DNA from: Isoetes taiwanensis
Taxonomy: Eukaryota > Streptophyta > Lycopodiopsida > Isoetales > Isoetaceae
Length of the DNA: 64,000 nucleotides
Direction: 5' to 3'
Assembly: GCA_021234155.1 (NCBI GenBank)
Contig: JAJEKV010000146.1
Location: 64,001 to 128,000, forward strand
Of the stretch, positions 55,136 to 64,000 are shown one piece after another; within the stretch, counting starts at the first letter, position 1; every line of letters begins with the position of its first letter. The notes under the pieces are model-generated. The model ran no database searches, was not told the DNA's origin, and saw nothing but the letters and a program-made list of their open reading frames with translations. A program made the translations under genes and the position numbers.

Positions 55136-55545
55136 TTAATGTCACTACCAAAGGTTAAAGTATTATGTTATCCCTAAGTTATGCATCACTATAAAGTAGA
55201 ATCCAAAAATTCATCATTACTAAACAGGCATTACATTATCAAACCTTAGATGTTAATAGTGGGTCCAACCTTACATGTTTAGAAATAAAGAAATGTTCGC
55301 GGCAGCCGTGGATCCAACCTTACATGTTTAGAAATAAAGAAATGTTCGCGACGGCCTTGGCCGCCGCGATAAATTTCTTGTATGTATTAAACTTTTTGCG
55401 ACTTGCTGAAATTTAACGAGTTCATATCATGCTTTGCTACTTTTAAGGAAAAAAAAATGGTTTGTTAAAAAATCAGCGCGTGCATTGTTACTATTAAGGA
55501 TTTTAAGGGAATTTTTTTTAAGCCCGTGCATTGTTACTTTTAAAT
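55135..55545. mobile_element. ~410-bp insertion inside copia
   Basis: Copia protein homology stops at GKIADI (55545) and resumes at ALFTKTKCTIF (55133). TTTAAAA/TTAAAA lies at the two edges and could be a target duplication. The insert contains a 48-bp direct duplication (CCAACCTTACATGTTTAG.. at 55268 and 55317), a GC-rich near-palindrome CGACGGCCTTGGCCGCCGCG, and GTGCATTGTTACTwTTAA twice near 55485 and 55527. Terminal inverted repeats were not clear. Class unknown. Confidence 0.55.
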
Positions 55546-56712
55546 ATCTGCAATTTTCCCTACTGATAATAAAGATTGTGTCAACCCTGGCACATAATGC
55601 ACATTTTGTATCTTTTGGACCTTTGCTCCACACTGGACCATTATTGAGCCTCTCCCACTGATCTCGAGTGATCTACTATCCCCGATGTAGACCTGTCTCT
55701 TATTTGTAAAGGGCTCAAATGTATGAAAAACTTCTCTAATTGGAGTCATGTGCATGGATGCACCAGAATCCAGCCATAAGACTCTATCTTCTCCACTGCC
55801 TGGAGAGTTTCGCACCATAAATAACTTCCCATCATGGCTGACATCCCTGGTCCCCCTTTCTTCACTATGGGGTCTGAATCTGTTACGATCATTTGGCACT
55901 CTGACTCTACAATCTCTTGCTATATGTCCTAGTTTGTTACATCTATAGCAAGGCCCTCTGTTAGTTCTCTCCACTCTCCCACTGCTTTCAGATCTCCTTC
56001 TGTCATAGGATCCCTTACTTGTCCCTGCTCCAACTGATCCAAATATAATGGGTTTCTTCCCAAGCCAAGGCTTCTTCCTTTTTGTGAAGAAAGCAGCATT
56101 CTTTGATTCCCCTTTCATCTTCAACTTCCTCTCCTCTTCAAGCAATGCGGATACTACGGAATCAAAATTCTGATTTGGGATATTTGTTAGTATGGTCACT
56201 GCTTGCCCAAATTCAGGTGTAAGTCCCTTAAGCAGCACTGCCATCTGATCTTCCACAGGGACGATTGACTTTACACGTGCCAGGCGCACCACCAAAGATC
56301 GTAGCTTGCTTAAGAATTCTGCCACACTTTCCCCCGATTCCATCGTTATTGCAAACAATTGCTGTTTTAAAGATAATTCACAGTTTTTCCCTGATCCGCC
56401 AAATGCCTTAGTAAGGTCATCCCAATTTGTTTTAGCATTCTTCTGCAAATCAACTAGATGGACATAGCCTTCTCCCAGTGCCAGTCCTATGGTAGTCACC
56501 GCCTTTTTATCCCTTTTCTCCCACTCAAGGGCTTTGTCAGCATCTGCTGGTTTGGGTTCACTACCGTCAACTAATCCCCATGTGGATTCTCGCATTAACA
56601 CCATTTGTAATTTCAAGGACCAGGTATGAAAATTCTCCCCAGTAAAGTTTTCCAAGAATTTTTCTAGAAACTTATCAATGCTCTGTGCTGTGTTTGTCAT
56701 TTCGAAATTCAA
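55540..56712 (-). pseudogene. Copia gag and protease
   Basis: Gag begins MTNTAQSIDKF and carries the copia capsid signature (NFHTWSLKLQMVLM ... LKQQLFAITM). A CCHC knuckle CYRCNKLGHIARDC and the protease active site LWLDSGASMHMTP follow, then the typical NVHYVPGLTQSLLSVGK. At this point the natural polyprotein is interrupted by foreign DNA (about 55135-55545), and the frame closes in the insert. Confidence 0.92.
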
Positions 56713-57140
56713 AGAAATTGAAATTTATGAAATACCTTTGTAATTCTTCAATGGAAGGATAGTTGTTCAAAAACACTCCTACGGCTTGAACGGCTGATCC
56801 GATTTTTGAATCCAGCGCCCTGGGGAATGCTCTTCTGTTTTAAGGTAATCTTCTGACTTCTAATCAGGCGATTCTGTGTTGGCTACCACTGGTAAACAGG
56901 TCCTCCAGATTTGGGCTTATTTACTGGGTTATTTTTGGGCTGATCTTCCTTGAAAGATCGTTGTTGCAAGAACCGATTCTATCTATTTTTGGGCTGGGAA
57001 ACCTTATTTGGTTTCTGATCTTTAATTAGATTTTGAACCGTCTGTGATTTGCGCTATTGTAGCCGATGATTGATTGTAAGCAAGGCAAGACGAATTTTTA
57101 TTTCTCTCCTATGGTCGTCCTTGCTCTTTCCCATCGCTGG

Positions 57141-57152
57141 GCTCTGATACCA
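57141..57152 (-). other. Copia primer-binding site
   Basis: TGGTATCAGAGC is the complement of the 3' end of plant initiator-Met tRNA and directly abuts the LTR. Minus-strand DNA synthesis would start here. Confidence 0.92.
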
Positions 57153-57325
57153 TAAAGAAATTAGTCATGCAAGCAATCAGAGAGAGGAAAACGCAGTTTG
57201 GTGCAATAGGTAGATGGATTTTGTATTGAATAGAAACATATACAAAAGTATGCATCAGAGATGCGACGGTTCAGTTATGCCAGGTGGACAGACCATGGCT
57301 GATATTATATTTCCATATTTTATCA
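57153..57325 (-). repeat. Copia 5' LTR
   Basis: Begins TGATAAAATATGG and ends TTTCTTTA next to the primer site. It is short for a copia LTR. It matches 51910-52082 at 169 of 173 positions by eye. Confidence 0.93.
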
Positions 57326-57330
57326 TGGAA

Positions 57331-58307
57331 ACCCAAGAGTGTTGTTTAGGATCAGATGAAGTTGCTTTTATTGAATGATGAGAAGAAAATATGGAAATGG
57401 GAGAGTAATTATATAGAGAGGGATTGTGAATTTCTTCCTGAATAACATTGAGATTCTGTTGCTGGGAGATCTCGTCCATATTAAGTTCTCGGATGGCGGT
57501 TTTCTTTGAGGGAACTTTACTGGAGGCATGAAACATAGACGTGGTTTCATATGTCGAGACTGTGCTGGGAATTAGAAGGCACTGGTTGATGAGGGCCTGA
57601 AAATGAGCACCCATTGCGGAATCAAAGCCAGAGCCCAGGGCTTTTTAAAGATGATCAAGTTCTTCAAACATTTGCTACATCAGGAGTTGAGGCCAATCAG
57701 TAGGCTTATCAGAATGAATAGTAGCAATGACAGTATTGTTTGTTAATATGGGTGTTCTTGACAGAATGGACAAAGAAGTTTTTCCATAGGACGAAAGACT
57801 CATGATTCTTGGCGAAAGTAGTGAATTTTATGGAGGTAGCAGAATAGGAGATACCCATATATGCTGAGACATCAAAGTTTATGTAGGTCTGACCATCCCA
57901 AAGAGTGTAGGGTGCTGACAAGTAAAAAAAAACCTTGGAGATAGTGTCTGATTAATAAGAATATGAGTTCCATCTACAAAAATTTGATACTCCATGGAGG
58001 TACTAACTAGATGGGCCAGGAATTGATGCAGTTGCCCTGGATTGGGTTTTGGCAGTTCGTGGTGCAGACTATATGTAGTTCCGGAGGAGGAGTCAGAGCC
58101 GTTGAAAGAGATAAGTGGCAGGCATCTCTGAGATTGGAAGATGAGCAAAAATTTGGCTAAGTTCCAATAGGGAGTAAAACGCAAGAATTGCAGCCAATCC
58201 TGAATAAGGATTGGAATTATGTAGTAGATAGCGCGATAATACAGAGGAGAAATCCGCAATTTTGTATGTAACCCACTTTTGTTTTCAATATAGACATATG
58301 GCCTCAT
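57331..58307 (-). pseudogene. Gypsy third ORF, upstream part
   Basis: This frame begins MRPYVYIENKSGLHTKLRIS right after the integrase end. It continues in a shifted frame (TYINFDVSAYMGISYSATSI, 57880) and then as 57614-57331. I do not recognise a domain. Extra ORFs after integrase occur in plant Tat and Athila lineages. Copia insertion cuts it at 57330. Confidence 0.5.
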
Positions 58308-58319
58308 GTTGTTGTATTT

Positions 58320-59110
58320 GTTTCTATTGATAGAATATGATTATCAGCCTTGTGAAATGGTTTAATTCGAAATCCATTAATCAAGGATGGAACATGAGTG
58401 CCATCCAACTCAGCAAGTTGAAATACACCTGGATGAATCGCTTGTTTCATTTCATAAGGTCCTAACCAACAAAATTTGAGTTTGCCAGAATGGTGTCTGT
58501 ATCTGAAATCATAAAGTAGAACTGAGTCTGCTTCCTTTAACTCTTTTGTTTTAATTTTTTGATCATGCCATGATTTTCATAACTATTGTCCAGCCCAGGA
58601 GATGGAGATAAGCATCCCTGCGAATTTCATCAAGTTGTTGAAGTTTGATAAACACATTCATTGAGAGCAGCCGGAGGATTTTGTGTAGTAGCTAACTGGA
58701 ATCTTAGTGTTGATAGAATATATTCGAAGGGCATCAATGCTTCTTGACCATAAATAAGTTTAAATGGTGTTGGGCCCATAGTGTTGTAAGTCCATAAAAT
58801 TGTCGGTAGTCTTTCATACCAATCTTTTCGAGAAGCATCACAAATTTTTTTAAGAATAGAGATCAGGATTTTATTGGTGCTTTCCGCAAGACCATCGCCT
58901 TTGGGATAGTAAGGTGTGCTTTTTCTATGATGAGTGCGAAGATAATCCATGAGCTCCTTGATGGTATAATTTACAAAATGAACACTATGATCACTAAGAA
59001 GTTCCATGGGACATCCAAGGCGAGTGATAATGTGTGTATATAGAATCCTGGCCGTGCTGGCTGCAGTATTATCTGGGAGGATGCAAGCTTCTGCTCATTT
59101 AGTGGCATAG
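58320..59110 (-). pseudogene. Gypsy integrase core and C-terminal module
   Basis: Core landmarks are LLSDHSVHFVN, with the second catalytic Asp, and HRKSTPYYPKGDGLAESTNK, with the catalytic Glu in the usual HxxSTPYYPQxxGxxE context. WYERLPTILWTYNTMGPTPF follows. A C-terminal module with WLGPYEM and LINGFRIKPFH-like peptide is visible in broken frames down to 58320. The first catalytic Asp and the HHCC zinc domain were lost in the deletion joining RT to integrase. Confidence 0.75.
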
Positions 59111-59601
59111 GACACAACTGATTTTTGTTGGATCCATGGTGATAACTTGCTTGCTGATCACATGCCCAAGAAGGACACCAGAAGTGACACAGAAGGTGCA
59201 CTTTTCAGGATTGAGACTGATGTCTGATTCATCATATTTTTGAAAGATAAGCTCCAATTTGAAAAGTTGATCTTCTGTGCTACAAGCTGAGAAGTCATCC
59301 TGAAAAACTTGAAGAAATGCATTTTCCTTCATGAGTTCTTAAAAGACTAAAAGCATGATGCATTGAAAAGTGGAGGGTGAATTCAAAAGACAAAAAGGAA
59401 TAACTTTCTAGGCAAAAGTGCCCCATAAGGTGGTGAACGTGGTTTTCAACTGGCCTTCAGAGCGAATGGATATCTGATTGTAACCGGAAAAGCCATCTAT
59501 AAAGGAATATACATTTCATGGACCGCAACTTCTTCCAGGACTTGATCCGTGAAAGATAATGGAAAATGATCCTGCTCCGTGGCTTGTTTTAATTTTCTAT
59601 A

Positions 59602-59783
59602 ATCCCATCAATCCGAGCCATCGGATTGAGATTCTAGAGAGGGCGAGCATGCACGTCTCGCATGCATACATTGCATGCTTCTCTGGTTGGGAGATCACTA
59701 TATTAGGCGAGATTCTTCATCAACATCTCATCGGCACTTTCTCTTCTCTCTTAGCAGTACCTTATTCTCTATTCTTTGAAACC
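59602..59783 (+). repeat. Split direct repeat B1 of element 3
   Basis: From ATCCCATCAATCCGAGCCAT to ATTCTTTGAAACC. It includes the inverted repeat ATCCGA-gcca-TCGGAT and a run of overlapping GCATGCAT words. Confidence 0.88.
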
Positions 59784-59934
59784 ATGCAAGGGAAAGCTTG
59801 TCCCTGTTTGGATTGACCAATTTGGTGTTTCTTTCATGTTGTGGCATGCCCTTTCTCAGTCTTGCCTTTTAATTGGCCATAATCCTTTAACCTTTCGCCC
59901 TCGACCCCATTTTTGATAAGGAAGTTCTCTTCTA

Positions 59935-60158
59935 TTCAGGAGGTTTTTGTCGTTTTCATGCGAGCCCCATTCTAGAATCCCATCGATTCGAGCCATCAGA
60001 TCGAGATTCTAGAGAGGGCGGGCATGCATGTCTCGCATGCATGCATTGCATGCTTTTGTGGTTGGGAGATCGTTATATTAGGCGAGGTTCTTCATCAACA
60101 TCTCATCGGCGCTTCCTCTTCTCTCTTAGCAGTACCTTATTCTCTATTCTTTGAAACC
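59935..60158 (+). repeat. A1-B2 junction of element 3
   Basis: A1 ends ..CCCCATTCTAGAATC and passes into B2 (CCCATCGATTCGAGCC) with a shared AATC at the junction. The same AATC is found at both outer ends, as expected if these ends recombined through a short common core. Confidence 0.85.
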
Positions 60159-60196
60159 CACCCTCCCCCCCTTAATTGTTTAATGTATTTGTCGTC

Positions 60197-60290
60197 TGGC
60201 ACGCGTGACCAGCCCCTCTATTTGAAGAGGTTTTTCTTTTGTTGTTGTGTGGCACGCGTGATCAGCCCCTCCACTTTGGGAGGTTTATTT
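60197..60290 (+). repeat. Two-copy GGCACGCGTGAyCAGCCCCT repeat
   Basis: Each copy contains GGCACGCGTGAyCAGCCCCT and then a small self-complementary CCTC..GAGG core (CCTCtatttgaaGAGG, CCTCCactttGGGAGG). It occupies the same place after B2 as the CACC..GGTG arrays in elements 1 and 2. Confidence 0.7.
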
Positions 60291-60410
60291 TTTCACGTTT
60301 GTTCTAGTGTTGATGTGCAGGTACAGGTTGGCAAGCGACAGCAGCTTCGACTTCTCCATTCATGGGTTTTTTGGGAGCGATTTTTCAGCTTACATTTGTC
60401 CAAGCCCCTT

Positions 60411-60490
60411 GCCGAAGGCTTATCACTAGGGTTTTTCCTCGAAAACCCGTAAGGGCGGGGTTTTTTAATCCCAGTGATAAGCCTTCGGCA
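60411..60490 (+). other. Conserved hairpin of element 3
   Basis: Perfect outer arms GCCGAAGGCTTATCACT and AGTGATAAGCCTTCGGC enclose GGGTTTTTCCTCGAAAACCC ... GGGCGGGGTTTTTTAATCCC. It corresponds to the hairpins at 18011 and 40271. Confidence 0.85.
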
Positions 60491-61465
60491 GGTACACAAA
60501 TCAAACATCTATTAGCATTGTATTTTTTGGGGTCCAAGTTGTATAATTGGACATTCCCTTTATTTTTTCGTGGTAGTTCGCATGTGTACGGCTACCCACT
60601 ATCCACCATTGTAGAAAATTTGCTGAGATGAATGAGAAGTCTATCTATGGAGGTTTTTGTCGTTTTCATGCGAGCCCCATTCTAGAATCTATGCAAACAT
60701 GGATTTTACCATTGTGCTTGAGAGCAAGAACTATAAGGCTTACCCATTCATAATGTTTTACTTCATAAATGAGACCGGCATCCAGAAATTTATCAATTTT
60801 GGTCTTCATGCGGTCACGGTAATTTGGATTGAGCATGTATTGTCATTGCTAGATGGAGTGGGAATCAGGTTTCGCAGGAATTGTGTAGCTCCACGCAAAA
60901 ATATGTTTGAACTTTTGGGAAAGTTTGACAACGTTTTCTCTAAAATGTGGAGAGAGACCCGAAGCTAGTCGAATCGTCGGTTGATTTGGCCAAGATCGAG
61001 AATCTCTACCTCTAGAGTTTGGATATGGGGGATGTCCTCAGCATCAGAGACGTGATGTGCAACTGGTCGAGCTGCACTTGTGGTGGTGAGAAACAAAGGC
61101 ATTTGAGTCGGATCAACTAGAGGTTTGTGCATGAGTGAGTAGTATCCTCAGGAGTCATGGTCTGCTTCATCCAGAGAGGGTACAATGTTAACTTGATGAC
61201 AAGAACCAAATAGGGATCAAGAAGAATGGCAACCGCGGGATCCTGATCTAAAGTCATGTCACCCCACGGATCTGCATATTCAGGATAGGCGGACAGAAGC
61301 AGTTCAGTAGCAGGAGCTTGAACTTGATACGTGTTTTGTACATCGTCAAAATTACTGTCTGACAAGGATGGTTTAGCATGGTAGTAGTTAAATGACCATC
61401 TGTAATCATGAGTTGATCAGTAGCCCAGTAATAGATACTCTTAGCTTGGCGAAGAAAAGATCCAC

Positions 61466-61780
61466 CTACAAGCATTTCATGATAGCTTGGATCTTCACTG
61501 CGCGGCAAACACCAAATTTCAGTGGGAATTTGAGATCTCCAATACTAATAGTGAGCTGAGGAGTGATACCTTGTGATCGCGTGATGTGGCCATTGGCAAG
61601 TTTGATATCATAGATCGCATAATATAGTTGCTTAATGCCTAATTGTTGGCGTAGCTTGTCAGTGATGAGGTTGACGGCACTGCCTCCATCGATTTGGACA
61701 TGATTGATTTGTTGCATACTCATTGTGGCATGCACCATGGGTGTTGAAGTAGCCACAGCTCCCACCAGAACAGTAGGCAA
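61466..61780 (-). pseudogene. Gypsy aspartic protease domain
   Basis: The active site reads VQIDGGSAVNLI. The IDGGS form, where many retroelements have DTG or DSG, is common among plant gypsy proteases. A flap-like GHITRSQGITPQLTISIGDL segment follows. A stop after IMKCL separates it from the reverse transcriptase region, which continues in other frames (61508-60692). Confidence 0.7.
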
Positions 61781-62136
61781 TGATAACTGTTCCCAAAGAG
61801 CAGGGCAAACTTTGAGAATGTGGTATCTACCTGAGCAGGTTCCGTAGGTAAAGAGGCAGCGACTTCTTTTAAGAGTTCTACTTCAGCAGTAATATTTGGG
61901 TATACACGGGTGTGTGGGGGAGGCGTGAGTGAAGAAGGCTCAGCTCCCTTTGCCTGAGCACGGGTAGTAGCTTAGCAAAGGGAGCTGAACATTCTGATAC
62001 TTGTAGGAGACGAAGAATACTTTGTCGAACTTTGGGCATGACATGTGGCATGAGACGCAAAATGAACAGATTTGGAAGCAAAATCAGCTAGAATGGTATC
62101 CATCGGATTAGCCAATCGTGTGTCCTAGGGTATAAG

Positions 62137-62766
62137 CTAATAAGGTCGGGTACCATGTGTTTGGCGTGACACTAGCCCAACCCAATTGGAATGTTGAACC
62201 GGAGGATTCAAGGTCTGATAAATTTCTTCTTGAGCTTGTTGATCCAAAGTGACCTGAGAAGGAGCGTGGGTCAGTTGTTGTTGTTGCTGAGGTGCTCGTG
62301 GCAGTTTCTTCAACGTGGGTTTGGGACCCTGTTTACCATTGGCGATCCATAGTTGATAGGCAGTGAGATAGATGGAAGCTGTTTGATTGGTACCTGGTAA
62401 TTGAACTTGTACTTGAGGGACTTGAGAGCACACTATAGTAGTATGGCTCCATTCTCGACAGTGATAGCATTGAACTTTAACAGGATCAAAAGGTTGTCTT
62501 GAAGACTGGCCACACTGCTGCTGCATTTGCTGTGGTGTCATTTGTACTTGAAAAATCATTTTTTGACGGAAGGGCGTGGGATTAGCACGCGTACATTCTT
62601 CCATAATATGATTGCACATATTGCAACGTTTGCAATGAGGAGGGCCATTAGTAGAATTACATTCATTAGCCAGATGGCCAATTCTAGAAAAATTAGGAAC
62701 CTGAGCCTGTAGCGAAAGGAGAGAAGAAATCAAAGCAAGGGAGAGTTTGCAAAGTATCTCTACCAA
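62137..62766 (-). pseudogene. Gypsy gag C-terminus with zinc knuckles
   Basis: Two complete CX2CX4HX4C knuckles are seen, CKRCNMCNHIMEEC and CYHCREWSHTTIVC, plus the tail of a third (IGHLANEC). Between and after them the sequence is Gln/Pro-rich. The protein would bind the element's RNA in the particle. The N-terminal capsid part is not recognisable upstream in this frame, and the frame closes at 62137, before the protease. Confidence 0.8.
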
Positions 62767-62800
62767 TTTGCACCAGATTAAACGACCGGAATAATAAAAC

Positions 62801-63400
62801 TTGGAGTTGACAGAAAGATGTTAAAATTACTTATGTTGGAAAATACTTATGCTAAAACACGAAAACGTAAGACTTATACTACAACCAGACCCCAGTGTGA
62901 GCAGGTAAATAAACGACTCAAAGATCCCTGGTGAGGTAGGAGCCTTGGCGACGTCCTTCGGCATCTCCATGGAAAATTTTTGGTCTTTTTCTAATTTCAC
63001 TAGCCGTAGATCTACAAAAATGAAGATCTAACAGTGGAAGCTAATACCACATCACTTTTTGCTGAGGTGGAAGCGCAACACGGATAAGCTAGAATTTGAG
63101 AAAAGGCTGTAGGCTCGGTAGGGCTGGTGTGCTAAGAAAAAAAAAAGAACTTATACAATTGGTTACCAGGTTCCCAACCTTAATACTTCTTTCAGAAATA
63201 CTAAGGTTGCAATTTGCAACCCCAGATTAGGTTAGCAAATGCTCTTTAATAAAGTTTGGTTGGGAAAAAAAAAGGTTTTAATCAAAAATTATTTTTTAGA
63301 GGTGGATTTTTTCCTTCAGCCAACCATTGAAAAATATATAAGCCAAATTAAGTAAAAACTGCTTTTTTAGGCGGTCTTTTTAAGGATCGAAGATTGTCTA
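62801..63400. other. No gene recognised
   Basis: Probably the gypsy 5' leader or LTR region, but no primer site or LTR boundary could be fixed. AT-rich with A runs. Confidence 0.35.
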
Positions 63401-63419
63401 TCCGCCGGAATGGCAGCGA

Positions 63420-63831
63420 CCACTATAAAATGCATCAGGAACCTCAATCTTGGAGGAATGGAAGGCTCTGCATGGCTGATTGCGCTGAGTTTAGCAAAAG
63501 ATATGCTCCAAGCGCATGGGAATTCATATGCATTAATTGTAAACACATAGTATATTACTCTATTACTCTGAATTGTTATGCAGGAAATGACAGATCAACA
63601 AAGCAGCTATGCTAGAGAAAGGCGCATATCTAAAAACCAGCTGTTGCATGTGGTAAGAACCCATAAAGGGGCCATGACAAAAGCTTTGTCTACGTTTTCC
63701 AGATTCTAGATATTCCAAATAAGGTTTGAGTTCCAGAGTTTAAGCTTGCTTTTGAGGATTTTTGCATCCATGCAGGAGGAAGAGCTGTCTTAAAAGAACT
63801 AAAGAAGAATTTTAAACAATCTATGGTGTGA
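63420..63831 (+). pseudogene. 3-ketoacyl-CoA synthase (KCS) remnant
   Basis: KCS enzymes condense malonyl-CoA with long acyl-CoA in the endoplasmic reticulum to build very-long-chain fatty acids for waxes. Recognisable pieces in order are [20 protein letters not shown] and NSYALIV (63440-63537), ITLNCYAGNDRS (another frame, about 63560), RRISKNQLLHVVRTHKGAM (63620-63680) and [20 protein letters not shown] (63730-63789). The catalytic His region FCIHAGGRA is intact. The catalytic Cys of the GGMGCSAG motif is Gly here, with G-to-E and G-to-W changes beside it. About 100 residues between the last two pieces are deleted, and frames are broken. A stop follows at 63829. It is a dead fragment, possibly a processed copy since no introns are evident. 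Confidence 0.85.
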
Positions 63832-64000
63832 ATCCGATTGATTTAAGAGCAAAATTATGAGCGATAGACTTTTAAAACGACTAATGGTCTTGCCTTGCTT
63901 ATAAATTTTAATTGAATTATCAGACCAATCATGCAAGGCTAGCTTCCTTAAGCCAAGGTCTGCCCAGCAAAACTTGGTAGTTAAACGATCGCGTTTTAGT

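Larger units (their letters stand above)
51910..57325 (-). mobile_element. Complete Ty1/copia retrotransposon
   Basis: Two 173-bp LTRs (57153-57325 and 51910-52082) differ at four positions, about 2.3 percent. The 5' LTR is followed at once by the primer site TGGTATCAGAGC (57152-57141), complementary to initiator-Met tRNA. A polypurine tract GAAGTGGGAG precedes the 3' LTR. TGGAA duplicates flank the element. The order gag, protease, integrase, reverse transcriptase, RNase H defines copia. LTRs start TG but end TA where CA is usual. Several frameshifts and a ~410 bp insertion break the polyprotein. Confidence 0.95.
59602..60691 (+). mobile_element. DIRS/PAT-like element 3, 1.09-kb miniature
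   Basis: It has full split-direct-repeat architecture in about 1.1 kb. B1 is 59602-59783, A1 is 59935-59979, B2 is 59977-60158 and A2 is 60645-60691. B copies are about 182 bp and closely similar. A copies share GGAGGTTTTTGTCGTTTTCA and GCGAGCCCCATTCTAGAATC. No coding capacity is left. It interrupts the gypsy reverse transcriptase. The gypsy peptide resumes in frame across the junction (TCTATA before, TGCAAAC after), which fixes the ends and shows no target duplication. Confidence 0.85.
59110..60968 (-). pseudogene. Gypsy reverse transcriptase, split by a 1.09 kb insertion
   Basis: The N-terminal part lies at 60968-60692. The rest resumes at 59601 with KLKQATEQDHFP, continues through damaged frames, and reaches the catalytic loop FLQVFQDDFSACS. 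There the usual Y-x-D-D reads F-Q-D-D. LNPEKCTFCV and LLGHVIS follow, as expected for the RT connection. A miniature DIRS/PAT-like element sits between the two parts. The ORF ends near ITMDPTKI and runs directly into integrase sequence, so the RNase H domain is absent. Confidence 0.8.
51400..62800 (-). mobile_element. Ty3/gypsy retrotransposon, internally deleted and twice interrupted
   Basis: On the minus strand, from right to left, come gag-type zinc knuckles (62766-62137), aspartic protease (61780-61466), reverse transcriptase (60968-60692, continuing 59601-59110), integrase core (about 59110-58630) with its GPY/F-type C-terminal module (to about 58320), and a third ORF (58307-57331, continuing 51904-51400). 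Protease-RT-integrase order is that of Ty3/gypsy. RNase H and the N-terminal part of integrase are missing at a junction near 59120. Copia and a miniature DIRS/PAT-like element have inserted into it. LTRs were not identified in the window. Confidence 0.8.

Noticed and set aside
60657-60968. 103-codon plus-strand ORF
   Set aside because: It lies antisense to gypsy reverse transcriptase and starts in repeat A2 of element 3. Shadow of the coding strand.

Overview
The window reads as a plant nuclear chromosome segment made almost entirely of nested, decayed repeats. Plant signs are a copia retrotransposon primed by initiator-Met tRNA, a plant-type U6 snRNA copy, an L1-type LINE and a remnant of a 3-ketoacyl-CoA synthase gene. 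Tyrosine-recombinase (DIRS-order) retroelements, proteins with a VGHTHDDID motif and a diffuse low-GC repeat landscape point to a seed-free vascular plant, most likely a fern. That placement is inference. I see no clearly intact host gene.

Layout: 1-2225, 3'-truncated L1 LINE (ORF1 plus endonuclease). 2226-5900 (minus), copy A of an unrecognised multi-exon gene family, with a ~1.23 kb tandem exon duplication. 6509-9350 (plus), a frameshifted VGHTHDDID (DUF7869-like) gene. 9.9-11.5 kb, two unrecognised ORFs around minisatellites. 11828-18364, a DIRS/PAT-like element without coding domains, carrying a U6 retropseudogene. 18.9-23.6 kb (plus), copy B of the unknown family, with an intron full of GGCGCCATGGCGCC palindromes and a ParB-like motif. 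24-32.6 kb, AT-rich decayed sequence with a gypsy-type 3' ORF remnant. 32.9-34.7 kb, a 19-20 bp minisatellite. 34.7-39.1 kb, an ~800 bp satellite with one inverted monomer. 40103-46694 (minus), a coding DIRS/PAT-like element (RNase H and tyrosine recombinase) inserted in a 167-bp tandem repeat. 48936-49546, a foldback element. 51.4-62.8 kb (minus), a Ty3/gypsy element split by a complete copia element (51910-57325) and by a 1.09 kb miniature DIRS/PAT-like element (59602-60691). 63.4-63.9 kb, a KCS pseudogene.

The most notable system is the family of three DIRS/PAT-like elements. All share split direct repeats (B1 ... A1B2 ... A2), an inverted repeat beside the recombination core, a mini-array of self-complementary units just after B2, and a conserved hairpin before A2. 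They differ greatly in cargo: RNase H plus recombinase; about 6.5 kb with no recognisable gene; and about 1.1 kb miniature. The second is the unknown gene family of copies A and B, whose introns and flanks carry NcoI-centred palindromes.
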